From Enterococcus caccae ATCC BAA-1240 (GTDB taxonomy: Bacteria > Bacillota > Bacilli > Lactobacillales > Enterococcaceae), in NCBI RefSeq assembly GCF_000407145.1, contig NZ_KE136472.1, positions 787,658 to 851,657 on the forward strand: a stretch of DNA of 64,000 nucleotides. Reading direction: 5' to 3'. Positions within the stretch are counted from its first letter, which is position 1; each line of letters starts with the position of its first letter. Under the pieces are notes generated by a model. The model saw only the letters and a list, made by a program, of their open reading frames with translations, did not search any database and was not told the origin of the DNA. Both the position numbers and the translations under genes were made by a program. This document shows, in pieces, positions 38,534 to 49,600 of this stretch.

Positions 38534-38585
38534 GAGTATGAGATAAAACTAATCTTGTTTTGTCTTATACTCTCTGTTTTTTTGG
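38534..38585 (+). terminator. Terminator after the ABC-PASTA operon
   Basis: AGAGTATGAGATAAAAC (38534-38550) pairs with GTTTTGTCTTATACTCT (38558-38574) with G-T wobbles, then CTGTTTTTTTGG. Confidence 0.82.
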
Positions 38586-38696
38586 GGTTTGAAGTGTTAA
38601 AAAATGATTTTTCAGTATAACTTAAAGAAAATCAGCAAGAAAATGATTAAATAATATCGAAATTTTTTCATTTGCATAGGCATTTCTGAAAGATAT

Positions 38697-38705
38697 TGCT
38701 ATAAT
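38697..38705 (+). promoter_or_regulatory. Extended -10 promoter of uppS
   Basis: TGC-TATAAT (TATAAT at 38700-38705), 34 bases before the uppS ATG. It opens the uppS-cdsA-dxr-eep-proS run. Confidence 0.6.
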
Positions 38706-38739
38706 AGTCTAGACAGATTTTTGGAATGGAGGGAAAAAT

Positions 38740-39543
38740 ATGTTACGTTTTTTTCCACAAAAGAATAAATACATACAAGAAGAAAGCACATTTACGTTCA
38801 ATAGTGAGGGGCCTATCCCGAAACATGTAGCAGTTATTATGGATGGAAATGGACGGTGGGCACAAAATCGTCGCTTGCCACGAATCGCTGGACATAAAGA
38901 AGGGATGAACACGGTAAAAAAAATCACGAAGCATGCCAGTAAATTAGGGATCAAAGTTCTAACACTGTATGCATTTTCTACAGAAAACTGGAAGCGACCA
39001 ACAGACGAAGTTCGTTTTTTGATGCAACTGCCAGTTGATTTTTTTGATACATTTGTCCCTGAACTGATCAAAGAAAACGTCAAAGTTCATGTAATGGGTT
39101 ATAAAGAATACTTGCCTGAGCATACTCAAGATGCAGTTGAACGAGCAATCGAGCAAACTAAGAACAACACTGGAATGGTTTTGAATTTTGCTCTAAATTA
39201 TGGATCAAGAGCTGAAATTGTTACTGCGGTTAAGGAAATTGCTCGAAAATCTGAACAAAATAAAATTTCTGTCGATGAAATTACAGAGACAACAATCGCA
39301 GATCATTTAATGACTGGTTTTTTAAATGATGATTTAAGAGATCCAGAATTATTAATCCGTACTAGTGGTGAAGAGAGAATCAGTAATTTTTTACTTTGGC
39401 AAATTGCCTATAGTGAGTTGTTTTTTACAGATGCTTTGTGGCCAGATTTTAATGATAAATTGTTAGAAACTGCCCTTGCATCATTTCAAAATAGAAACCG
39501 TCGCTTTGGCGGTTTAAAGGAAATTGAGGAGGAAGATAAATGA
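38740..39543 (+). CDS. uppS: Isoprenyl transferase (undecaprenyl diphosphate synthase)
   Basis: 267 residues. PKHVAVIMDGNGRWAQNR carries the catalytic Asp; LTLYAFSTENWKRP and the C-terminal RTSGEERISNFLLWQIAYSELFF are the remaining signatures. It builds the C55 lipid carrier for peptidoglycan. The ATG follows GGAGGG. It overlaps cdsA by 4 bases (ATGA). Confidence 0.97.
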   Translation: MLRFFPQKNKYIQEESTFTFNSEGPIPKHVAVIMDGNGRWAQNRRLPRIAGHKEGMNTVKKITKHASKLGIKVLTLYAFSTENWKRPTDEVRFLMQLPVDFFDTFVPELIKENVKVHVMGYKEYLPEHTQDAVERAIEQTKNNTGMVLNFALNYGSRAEIVTAVKEIARKSEQNKISVDEITETTIADHLMTGFLNDDLRDPELLIRTSGEERISNFLLWQIAYSELFFTDALWPDFNDKLLETALASFQNRNRRFGGLKEIEEEDK

Positions 39544-40340
39544 GACAGCGCGTTATTACAGCGGTCGTAGCATTAGTTGTTTTTATACCTATTATTTGGT
39601 ATGGTGGTTTCGTGATCGAACTGGCAGCGGCATTGTTAGCAGTTGTTGGAGTATATGAGCTTTTTAGAATGAAAGGGTTGGAAATTGCTAGCTTCGAAGG
39701 TGTACTTTCAGCTTTAGGAGCAGTATTTTTAGTATTACCAAAAGATCGCTGGTTTTTCTTTTTACCTGAAAAAGCAGATAATTTTATTTTATTTTATCTA
39801 ACCGTCATGATTTTATTGGGTGGTTTAGTTGCGTCGAAAAATATGTACACAATCTCGCAAGCAGGATTTCCTGTTATTACAAGTCTGTATGTTGGAGTTG
39901 GTTTTCAAAACTTTGTGAGTGCTAGAAGTACAGGATTTGTTGTTTTATTATATGCATTATTTGTTGTGTGGGCAACGGATATTGGTGCGTATTTTATCGG
40001 AAAACGTTTTGGACAAAGAAAGTTATGGCCAGAAGTTTCTCCCAATAAAACAGTTGAAGGGTCACTAGGTGGGATTTTATCTGCTGTTTTGGTCGCCTTG
40101 TTATTCTTGATTTTTACACCAAATAAAGAGTTATTTACTTATAGTTTACCTATTATGTTGCTGATTACAGTAGTTTTTTCAATTGTCGGTCAGTTTGGCG
40201 ACTTAGTTGAATCATCTATTAAACGTCACTATGATGTGAAAGATTCTGGAACGATCTTACCAGGACACGGTGGTATATTAGATCGTTTTGACAGTTTACT
40301 TTTTGTTTTTCCAATCATGCATTTATTCGGACTATTTTAA
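39540..40340 (+). CDS. cdsA: Phosphatidate cytidylyltransferase
   Basis: 266 residues, about eight TM helices. The CDP-diglyceride synthase motif is spread over VWATDIGAYFIGKRFGQRKLWPEVSPNKTVEGSLGG and GDLVESSIKRHYDVKDSG ... GHGGILDRFDS. It makes CDP-diacylglycerol at the membrane. The ATG overlaps the uppS stop. Confidence 0.96.
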   Translation: MRQRVITAVVALVVFIPIIWYGGFVIELAAALLAVVGVYELFRMKGLEIASFEGVLSALGAVFLVLPKDRWFFFLPEKADNFILFYLTVMILLGGLVASKNMYTISQAGFPVITSLYVGVGFQNFVSARSTGFVVLLYALFVVWATDIGAYFIGKRFGQRKLWPEVSPNKTVEGSLGGILSAVLVALLFLIFTPNKELFTYSLPIMLLITVVFSIVGQFGDLVESSIKRHYDVKDSGTILPGHGGILDRFDSLLFVFPIMHLFGLF

Positions 40341-40362
40341 TTTCTAAACAAGAAGGGAAGGT

Positions 40363-40395
40363 GAAAAACTCTGAATGTTCAGGGTTTTTCTTTTT
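40363..40395 (+). terminator. Terminator-like hairpin over a candidate dxr start
   Basis: GAAAAACTCTGA (40363-40374) pairs over 12 positions (one G-T) with TCAGGGTTTTTC (40379-40390), then TTTTT. The 4-base loop ATGT contains the ATG at 40375, and the hairpin ends 3 bases before the second ATG at 40399. It could be an attenuator between cdsA and dxr, or a start-site switch. Confidence 0.6.
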
Positions 40396-40398
40396 ACT

Positions 40399-41559
40399 AT
40401 GAAAAAAATCGCATTATTAGGGGCAACAGGTTCTATAGGAACAAGTACGGTGGAGGTTGTCAAGGCATATCCAGAGCTATTCCAGATCGTTTCGCTGACT
40501 TTTCATTCAAATGTCGAAAAAGGTGTAGCATTAATTGAACAACTGAGACCACGATATGTTGGTGTCGGGTCAGAAAAGTTGAGAGTAGAATTAACCCATC
40601 GTTTTCCAGATATTGAATTTGGTGTAGGCGAAGTTGGGTTAATCAAAGCAGCAATACTTGAGGAAATAGATGTCGTATTAACGGCAGTTACAGGGAGCAT
40701 TGGTTTGCAACCAACCATGGCCGCTATAAAGGCGGGTAAAGATATTGCTTTGGCCAATAAAGAGACATTGGTCATGGCTGGGAAGTGGGTCATGAAAGCA
40801 GCTAGAGAGAACAATGTCACGATCTTGCCTGTAGACAGCGAGCACTCAGCAATTTTTCAATGCTTGAACGGTCAAAAATCTGATAATCTGAAAGAGTTAG
40901 TCATTACAGCTTCTGGTGGCAGTTTCAGAGATTTGACACGAGATGAGTTAAAATCAGTGACTTTGGAACAAGCATTGAAGCATCCAAATTGGTCAATGGG
41001 TAAAAAAATTACGATAGATTCTTCTACAATGATGAATAAAGGGTTAGAAGTTATCGAAGCCCATTGGTTATTTGGGACAGATTATGATAAAATAAAAGTT
41101 GTTTTACATAAGGAAAGTATTGTTCATTCAATGGTTGTCTTAAAAGATGGTGCTTATTTGGCTCAATTGGGACCGAGCGATATGCGGGAACCAATTCAAT
41201 ATGCCTTGACCTATCCCAATCGATTGCCAATCAAAAATGAATTACCATTCGATTTAACACAAATTGGTCAGTTGAATTTTGCACCGATGGATTTTGAACG
41301 TTTTCCTATGTTGAAGCTAGCTTTTACAGTTGGAAAAAAAGGCGGTGCATATCCTACCGTTTATAATGCGGCAAATGAAATTGCAGCAACGTCCTTTATA
41401 GATGGAAAGATTTCGTATTTACAAATCGAGCAACTTGTTCAGCGAGCAGTTGAGCATTACAATGAAACTACCGAAGTCACTTTAGAAGAAGTGATCGAAA
41501 TCGATAAACAAACAAGAACTATCGTAGAAAGATGGATAAAGGAAGAAGGTCAGCTATGA
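40399..41559 (+). CDS. dxr: 1-deoxy-D-xylulose 5-phosphate reductoisomerase
   Basis: 386 residues from ATG 40399. NADPH loop LLGATGSIGTSTVEVV, ALANKETLVMAG, active-site ASGGSFRD and IDSSTMMNKGLEVIEAHWLF, and HKESIVHSMV. Second step of the MEP isoprenoid pathway, feeding UppS. Family members begin at KKIALLGATGSIG, which supports 40399, yet the better ribosome site (AAGGTG, 40359-40364) serves ATG 40375, which adds eight residues and lies in a hairpin loop. Start undecided. The stop overlaps eep (ATGA). Confidence 0.95.
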   Translation: MKKIALLGATGSIGTSTVEVVKAYPELFQIVSLTFHSNVEKGVALIEQLRPRYVGVGSEKLRVELTHRFPDIEFGVGEVGLIKAAILEEIDVVLTAVTGSIGLQPTMAAIKAGKDIALANKETLVMAGKWVMKAARENNVTILPVDSEHSAIFQCLNGQKSDNLKELVITASGGSFRDLTRDELKSVTLEQALKHPNWSMGKKITIDSSTMMNKGLEVIEAHWLFGTDYDKIKVVLHKESIVHSMVVLKDGAYLAQLGPSDMREPIQYALTYPNRLPIKNELPFDLTQIGQLNFAPMDFERFPMLKLAFTVGKKGGAYPTVYNAANEIAATSFIDGKISYLQIEQLVQRAVEHYNETTEVTLEEVIEIDKQTRTIVERWIKEEGQL

Positions 41560-42824
41560 AAACAATCATTACATTTATTATTGTCTTTGGGATTCTTGTC
41601 TTAGTACATGAATTTGGACATTTTTTCTTCGCAAAGCGATCAGGTATTTTGGTACGTGAATTTGCGATTGGGATGGGTCCAAAGATTTTTGCCCATCAAG
41701 GCAAAGACGGAACGGCGTACACAATTCGGATATTACCGATTGGCGGTTATGTGCGTATGGCTGGCATGGGAGAAGATGAGACAGAGTTAGCTCCTGGAAT
41801 GCCACTTTCTGTTGAGTTAAATGAACAAGAAGAAGTAGTAAAAATCAATACCAGTAAAAAAGTTCAATTGACTAATAGCATTCCAATGGAAATGTTGGAA
41901 GCTGATTTAGAAAAAGAGCTATTTATCAAAGGCTATGTCAATGGTGATGAATCTGAAGAAATTACGTATAAAGTGAATCATGACGCAACGATCATTGAAC
42001 AAGATGGAACAGAAGTCAGAATTGCGCCGATAGATGTACAGTTTCAATCAGCTAAACTTTGGCAGCGGATGTTGACTAATTTTGCTGGTCCAATGAACAA
42101 TTTTATTCTTGCTTTAGTATTGTTTACAGTTTATGTCTTTATGCAAGGCGGTGTAGCATATACAAACACCAATTTGATTGGTGGTATCCAACCAGACAGT
42201 CCTGCTGAAAAAGCCAGCTTAAAAGCAGATGATCGCATCGTCTCGATTGATGGAAAGGCAGTTTCTGATTGGAACGATTTTACAAAAATTATTCAGGATA
42301 GTCCGGATAAAGAATTAAATCTGATGGTAGAATCGTCTGGGAAAACGAGAGAAGTTGATATCACACCTAAGAGTCAAAAGTCTGGAAAACAAGAAATTGG
42401 TGTGATTGGAATCTTACCTCCTAAGAAAACGGGGCTAGTAGATAAGCTAGTAGGTGGTGTTCAAACAACTTTAAGTAGCTCTATGCAGATTTTTAAAGCA
42501 CTTAAATCATTATTTACTGGATTTAGTTTAGATAAATTGGGTGGTCCAGTAATGATGTTCCAGATGTCTTCAGAAGCCTCAAAAGCCGGTTTAAGCACAG
42601 TCATTTTGTTAATGGCTATGTTGTCAGTCAATCTTGGAATCATTAATCTTTTACCAATCCCAGCGTTAGATGGTGGTAAAATCGTCTTGAACATTTTAGA
42701 AGGACTTAGAGGGAAGCCTTTAAGTCAAGAAAAAGAAGGCCTGCTAACACTGATTGGTTTTGGTTTCATCATGCTATTGATGGTGTTAGTAACTTGGAAT
42801 GATATTCAACGTTTTTTCTTTTAA
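41556..42824 (+). CDS. eep: Site-2 zinc metalloprotease (RseP family), Eep
   Basis: 422 residues, the length I recall for E. faecalis Eep. The zinc motif HEFGH is in the first TM (LVLVHEFGHFFFAKRSG). GMGPKIF follows, then a PDZ domain (~residues 210-280: GGIQPDSPAEKASLKADDRI) and the C-terminal LLPIPALDGGKIV. It cleaves membrane-embedded signal peptides and anti-sigma factors; in E. faecalis it processes sex-pheromone precursors. The ATG overlaps the dxr stop by 4 bases. Confidence 0.93.
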   Translation: MKTIITFIIVFGILVLVHEFGHFFFAKRSGILVREFAIGMGPKIFAHQGKDGTAYTIRILPIGGYVRMAGMGEDETELAPGMPLSVELNEQEEVVKINTSKKVQLTNSIPMEMLEADLEKELFIKGYVNGDESEEITYKVNHDATIIEQDGTEVRIAPIDVQFQSAKLWQRMLTNFAGPMNNFILALVLFTVYVFMQGGVAYTNTNLIGGIQPDSPAEKASLKADDRIVSIDGKAVSDWNDFTKIIQDSPDKELNLMVESSGKTREVDITPKSQKSGKQEIGVIGILPPKKTGLVDKLVGGVQTTLSSSMQIFKALKSLFTGFSLDKLGGPVMMFQMSSEASKAGLSTVILLMAMLSVNLGIINLLPIPALDGGKIVLNILEGLRGKPLSQEKEGLLTLIGFGFIMLLMVLVTWNDIQRFFF

Positions 42825-42853
42825 TTAATTTGATTTTATAACGAATTACTTGA

Positions 42854-44605
<1,752 letters not shown>

Positions 44606-44610
44606 GGAAC

Positions 44611-44657
44611 AAAGTCTATAAAACCAATCATTGATTCGGTTTTATAGACTTTTTCTT
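44611..44657 (+). terminator. Terminator after proS
   Basis: AAAGTCTATAAAACC (44611-44625) pairs perfectly with GGTTTTATAGACTTT (44638-44652), then TTCTTTC. Confidence 0.88.
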
Positions 44658-44714
44658 TCAGCTGTTACTCAGGTTAAAAGTGATTTGAAAAGAGTGCAGA
44701 ATTTTCTCTTTACA

Positions 44715-44743
44715 TTGTATTTACGCAAAAAAAATAGTATACT
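44715..44743 (+). promoter_or_regulatory. Promoter of polC
   Basis: TTGTAT (44715-44720), 17-base spacer, TATACT (44738-44743). The expected transcript begins near 44750 and would have a ~230-base leader. Confidence 0.6.
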
Positions 44744-44753
44744 TAATTGTGGC

Positions 44754-44790
44754 AAGGCACTTGGCAGAAATGTCTAAGGGCCTTTTTCTT
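44754..44790 (+). terminator. Very early terminator-like hairpin in the polC leader
   Basis: AAGGCACTT (44754-44762) pairs with AAGGGCCTT (44776-44784) with one mismatch, followed by TTTCTT. It starts within a few bases of the predicted transcription start, so it could release a ~40-base RNA or act as an attenuator. Confidence 0.5.
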
Positions 44791-44796
44791 ATCAAG

Positions 44797-44963
44797 ATAT
44801 CCAGCTTAAAGTTAGTATTTTTTGAATACAGTTTGATTTATAAAAGAAAAACTTGGCGGGGGTTGTTTCGCGGTTGAAATGGTATAGAAAGATAGCAATA
44901 CGCGTTTCAGTTATTGTTTCCTATTTTTCAATCAAGATGTGACGAGCCCACTCCGCTTTTAAA
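44797..44963 (+). repeat. Intergenic repeat unit 3 before polC
   Basis: A diverged copy of the units before tsf. The left end ATATCCAGCTT and the right end TTTCCTATTTTTCAATCAAG ... GACGAGCCCACTCCGCTTTTAAA match; the middle is longer (~167 bases in all) and different. As at tsf, the GCTTTTAAA end is followed immediately by the ribosome site (AAGGAGG). Confidence 0.7.
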
Positions 44964-44980
44964 TTAAGGAGGTTCATTTA

Positions 44981-47900
44981 ATGGCAGAAAACGCACAAGA
45001 ATTATTTGCAAAATTGATTGATCAAATTCAATTAAATGAACAAGAGCGGCAACATCCGCTTATTCAACAGGGGAGAATCGATAAAGTAGTTGTTCATCAA
45101 CAAAGTCGCTTATGGGAATTCCATTTGGGATTCGCTGAGATTTTACCAGTAATGGTGTATCAATCGTTCATGCAACAATTAGAACTGGCTTTTCAGCAAA
45201 TTGCTGGTGTGAGTGTAAAAATTTCAGCGGATAAAAGTGAATTTACAGAAGAACAATTGACGGATTATTGGCAATTAGCGTTACTGAATAATCAATGCGA
45301 TACGCCTTTAGTTCAGCGCGTAATCAAGACGCAAACGCCTATTATTGAAGATAAAAAAATCATATTACCAGTAGATAATGACGCCGTTATTCCGTATCTC
45401 AAACAACAATATCTACCAATCATTGAAGACTTATTTGTAGCTTATGGATTTCAAAAGTTTCATATTGAGCCAAAAATGGATGAACAGCAAGCAAAACGTG
45501 TCCTAGCACTATTTGAAGAACGCAAACAAGAGCAAGATGCAGCATTCCAACAACAAGCAGCAGAATCGATCGTCAAACATGAACAAAAGAAAAAACAACA
45601 GCAACAACAAGGCCCAGTTCTTGAAGGGCCAATTCGTCTCGGAAGAAATATTCCAAATGATGAACCAATCATGCCGATGGGGAATATCCTAGAAGAAGAA
45701 CGACGAGTGACAATAGAAGGTTTTGTTTTCGATGTGGAAGTACGTGAATTGCGTTCCAAACGAAAAATCTTGATTCTAAAGATTACGGATTATACTTCTT
45801 CATTTATTGTTAAGAAATTCTCGAATGGCGAGAAAGATGAACAAATTTTTGATGCAATCCAAAAACATAGCTGGGTAAGAGTTCGCGGAAGTATACAAGA
45901 AGATACTTTTATGCGCGATTTGGTTATGAACTGTCAAGATTTGATGGAAGTAAAACATGCGCCACGTAAAGATTATGCTCCAGAAGGAGACAAACGTGTC
46001 GAACTTCATTTGCATAGCAACATGAGCACGATGGATGCAACAAATAATGTTGCTGATTATGTTGCTCAAGCTGGGAAATGGGGGCATAAAGCTATTGCAG
46101 TGACTGATCATGGTGGTGCCCAAGCTTTTCCTGATGCACATAGTGCAGGGAAAAAGGCGGGGGTAAAAATATTATACGGTGTAGAAGCTAATGTTGTAGA
46201 TGATGGTGTTCCTATTGCGTATAACGAAGCTCATATTGAATTAACAGATGCTACTTATGTAGTATTTGACGTAGAGACGACTGGATTATCCGCTGTCTAT
46301 GACACAATTATTGAGTTAGCCGCGGTTAAAATGCACAAAGGAAATATTATCGATACGTTTGAACAATTTATCGATCCAGGTCATCCATTGTCACAAACGA
46401 CTATTAATTTGACCGGTATCACAGATGAAATGGTCCGTGGGTCTAAATCAGAAGAAGAAGTTCTGCGCTTATTTAGAGAATTCTCAGAGGATACGATTTT
46501 AGTTGCCCACAATGCATCATTTGACATGGGATTCTTAAATACAAGTTACGGGAAATATGATATCCCTGAGGCAGAAAATCCAGTTATTGATACATTAGAA
46601 TTGTCTCGTTATTTGAATCCTACTTTTAAGAGCCATCGTCTAAATACATTATCTAAAAAGTTCGGCGTTAATTTAGAACAACATCACCGTGCGATTTATG
46701 ATTCTGAGTCAACTGGGCATTTATGTTGGATCTTTCTGAAAGATGCTAAAGAAAATCATAATATGAATTATCATGACGAACTGAATATGCATATTGGAGA
46801 AGGCGATTCTTATAAACGTGCCAGACCATTTCATGCAACGATTTTAGCGACAACCCAAGCAGGGTTAAAAAATCTCTTTAAACTAATTTCTATGTCTAAC
46901 ATCGATTACTTTTTTAGAATACCAAGAATTCCTCGTTCACAATTAAGTAAACTACGAGAAGGTTTGATCATTGGATCTGCCTGCTCAAGTGGTGAAATTT
47001 TTGAAGCAATGATGCAAAAAGGTGTCGAAGAAGCAAAGAATCGAGCGAAGTTTTACGATTATATCGAGGTGATGCCAAAAGCAGTCTATGCTCCTTTACT
47101 TGAACAAGAATTGGTGAAAAGTGAGGCCGACCTAGAAGAAATTATTGAAAACCTAGTAAAAATTGGTGATGAACTGGACAAACCTGTTGTTGCAACTGGA
47201 AATGTTCATTACTTAAATGAGGAAGACAGTATTTATCGTAAAATATTAGTTGGATCAATGGGAGGGGCGAATCCGCTCAATCGTCATAGTTTACCAGATG
47301 TTCATTTTAGAACGACAGACGAGATGCTGACAGCTTTTCAATTTTTAGGCGAAGAGACTGCACATCGAATCGTTGTAGAAAATCCTAATCTTATTGCGGA
47401 CATGTGTGACGAAATCACTCCTGTCAAAGATGATTTATATACACCAAAAATTCCAGGTTCGGAAGATGAAATCAGAAACTTAAGTTATACTAGAGCAAAA
47501 GAACTATACGGAGATCCGTTACCAGATATTGTTGAAAAACGTTTGAAAAAAGAATTGGATAGTATTATCGGAAATGGATTTTCAGTTATCTACTTAATTT
47601 CACAAAAATTAGTGCATAAAAGTATGGAGGATGGCTATCTAGTTGGTTCCCGTGGATCTGTGGGATCTAGTTTTGTAGCGACGATGACAGGTATCACAGA
47701 GGTCAATCCTTTGGCACCACATTATCATTGTATCAACTGTAAGCATTCTGAATTTTTCGATGACGGATCTTATGGTTCGGGTTTTGATATGCCAGAGAAA
47801 AATTGCCCCAACTGTGGTCAACGATTGTTTAAAGATGGTCATGATATTCCGTTTGAAACCTTCCTAGGTTTCCATGGAGATAAGGTACCCGATATTGATT

Positions 47901-49333
47901 TGAACTTCTCTGGAGATTATCAAGCAGAAGCTCATAACTATACGAAAGTGTTGTTTGGTGAGGAATATGTATATCGAGCTGGAACGATCGGTACTGTGGC
48001 GGATAAAACAGCTTACGGATTTGTAAAAGGCTATGAACGAGACCACAATCTTCACTTTAGAGGAGCTGAAGTAGATCGGTTAGCCAAAGGATCTACTGGT
48101 GTGAAACGAACAACTGGACAGCATCCAGGAGGGATTATTGTTATCCCAGATTATATGGATGTCTATGATTTTACCCCAATCCAATATCCAGCGGACGACC
48201 AAAATTCTGAATGGAAAACAACTCACTTTGACTTCCACTCGATCCATGATAATATTTTGAAACTCGATATTTTAGGACATGATGATCCTACTGTTATTCG
48301 GATGTTGCAGGATTTATCTGGAATCGATCCCAAAACGATTCCAACAGATGATCCTGAAATGATGCGGATCTTTGCTGGTCCGGAAGTATTGGGTGTGACG
48401 TCAGAGCAGATCTATTCTAAAACAGGTACTTTGGGAATTCCTGAATTTGGGACTCGTTTTGTACGTGGGATGTTAGAGGAAACGCATCCATCAACATTTG
48501 CGGAGTTGCTGCAAATATCCGGATTGTCACATGGAACGGACGTTTGGCTGGGAAATGCTGAAGAACTGATTCGTCGTGGCGAAGCAAATCTAGCAGAAGT
48601 AATCGGTTGTCGTGATGATATCATGGTTTACTTGATTCATGCTGGTTTAGATAGTGGGATGGCCTTTAAAATCATGGAAACTGTGCGTAAAGGATTATGG
48701 AACAAAATTCCTGATGAATTAAGAGATGAGTATTTAACAGCTATGAAAGAGAACAATGTCCCAGATTGGTATATTGATTCTTGTTCTAAAATTAAATATA
48801 TGTTTCCAAAAGCCCATGCGGCAGCATATGTTTTAATGGCGTTACGTGTTGCGTACTTTAAAGTATATTTTCCAATTCTTTACTACTGTGCTTATTTCTC
48901 AGTGCGTGCAGACGATTTTGATCTTGTTGCTATGTCACAAGGAAAAGAAGCGGTAAAAGCACGGATGAAAGAAATCCAAGATAAAGGTTTGGAAGCATCT
49001 ACAAAAGAAAAAAATCTATTAACGGTTTTAGAACTTGCCAACGAAATGATTGAGCGCGGCTTTAAATTCGGTATGATCGATTTATATAAATCAGACGCTG
49101 AGAATTTTGTGATTGATGGGGATACATTGATTGCGCCATTTAGAGCTGTCCCCAGCTTAGGACTTAACGTAGCCAAATCAATCGTTGAAGCAAGAGAACA
49201 ACCATTCTTGTCTAAGGAAGATCTTGCAAGTCGAGGGAAAGTTTCTAAAACATTGATTGAATATATGACTGAAAATGGGGTCTTAAAAGATTTACCAGAT
49301 GAAAATCAATTATCATTATTTGATATGTTATAA
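44981..49333 (+). CDS. polC: DNA polymerase III alpha subunit, PolC type
   Basis: 1450 residues, the Gram-positive replicative polymerase. In order: N-terminal domain and OB fold (~245-330), PHP part 1 ([16 protein letters not shown]), inserted DEDD 3'-5' exonuclease ([12 protein letters not shown], ~425-590), PHP part 2, the polymerase core with zinc-binding CINCKHSEF ... CPNCGQ, catalytic [12 protein letters not shown], and a C-terminal clamp-binding LSLFDML. The ATG follows AAGGAGG directly after repeat unit 3. A strong terminator follows. Confidence 0.98.
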   Translation: MAENAQELFAKLIDQIQLNEQERQHPLIQQGRIDKVVVHQQSRLWEFHLGFAEILPVMVYQSFMQQLELAFQQIAGVSVKISADKSEFTEEQLTDYWQLALLNNQCDTPLVQRVIKTQTPIIEDKKIILPVDNDAVIPYLKQQYLPIIEDLFVAYGFQKFHIEPKMDEQQAKRVLALFEERKQEQDAAFQQQAAESIVKHEQKKKQQQQQGPVLEGPIRLGRNIPNDEPIMPMGNILEEERRVTIEGFVFDVEVRELRSKRKILILKITDYTSSFIVKKFSNGEKDEQIFDAIQKHSWVRVRGSIQEDTFMRDLVMNCQDLMEVKHAPRKDYAPEGDKRVELHLHSNMSTMDATNNVADYVAQAGKWGHKAIAVTDHGGAQAFPDAHSAGKKAGVKILYGVEANVVDDGVPIAYNEAHIELTDATYVVFDVETTGLSAVYDTIIELAAVKMHKGNIIDTFEQFIDPGHPLSQTTINLTGITDEMVRGSKSEEEVLRLFREFSEDTILVAHNASFDMGFLNTSYGKYDIPEAENPVIDTLELSRYLNPTFKSHRLNTLSKKFGVNLEQHHRAIYDSESTGHLCWIFLKDAKENHNMNYHDELNMHIGEGDSYKRARPFHATILATTQAGLKNLFKLISMSNIDYFFRIPRIPRSQLSKLREGLIIGSACSSGEIFEAMMQKGVEEAKNRAKFYDYIEVMPKAVYAPLLEQELVKSEADLEEIIENLVKIGDELDKPVVATGNVHYLNEEDSIYRKILVGSMGGANPLNRHSLPDVHFRTTDEMLTAFQFLGEETAHRIVVENPNLIADMCDEITPVKDDLYTPKIPGSEDEIRNLSYTRAKELYGDPLPDIVEKRLKKELDSIIGNGFSVIYLISQKLVHKSMEDGYLVGSRGSVGSSFVATMTGITEVNPLAPHYHCINCKHSEFFDDGSYGSGFDMPEKNCPNCGQRLFKDGHDIPFETFLGFHGDKVPDIDLNFSGDYQAEAHNYTKVLFGEEYVYRAGTIGTVADKTAYGFVKGYERDHNLHFRGAEVDRLAKGSTGVKRTTGQHPGGIIVIPDYMDVYDFTPIQYPADDQNSEWKTTHFDFHSIHDNILKLDILGHDDPTVIRMLQDLSGIDPKTIPTDDPEMMRIFAGPEVLGVTSEQIYSKTGTLGIPEFGTRFVRGMLEETHPSTFAELLQISGLSHGTDVWLGNAEELIRRGEANLAEVIGCRDDIMVYLIHAGLDSGMAFKIMETVRKGLWNKIPDELRDEYLTAMKENNVPDWYIDSCSKIKYMFPKAHAAAYVLMALRVAYFKVYFPILYYCAYFSVRADDFDLVAMSQGKEAVKARMKEIQDKGLEASTKEKNLLTVLELANEMIERGFKFGMIDLYKSDAENFVIDGDTLIAPFRAVPSLGLNVAKSIVEAREQPFLSKEDLASRGKVSKTLIEYMTENGVLKDLPDENQLSLFDML

Positions 49334-49375
49334 AAAGACAGAGCAAGGTGTGAATACTTAGCTCTAAAATAAACA

Positions 49376-49425
49376 GGAAATGCCATAAAATTATTTTGAT
49401 AATTTTATGACATTTCCTTTTTTTT
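49376..49425 (+). terminator. Terminator after polC
   Basis: GGAAATGCCATAAAATTAT (49376-49394) pairs with 49399-49417 with one mismatch (18 of 19), then eight T. Confidence 0.92.
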
Positions 49426-49549
49426 GATGAATAGATTCCCCTATAACAATGTTATTAAATCAATCCTTGCTAGTAAAAATTAGATAAAATGTTAGTTTGT
49501 TTTGAGCACTAAATGATTCAGGTTTGGCGAGTGGAAAATGTGGATTATT

Positions 49550-49558
49550 TGTTATAAT
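49550..49558 (+). promoter_or_regulatory. Extended -10 promoter of the second WxL-like gene
   Basis: TGT-TATAAT (TATAAT at 49553-49558), about 43 bases before the ATG at 49601. Confidence 0.55.
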
Positions 49559-49600
49559 AATCTAAATGCAATAAGTTAATAGATGGGAGTTTTTAATATA

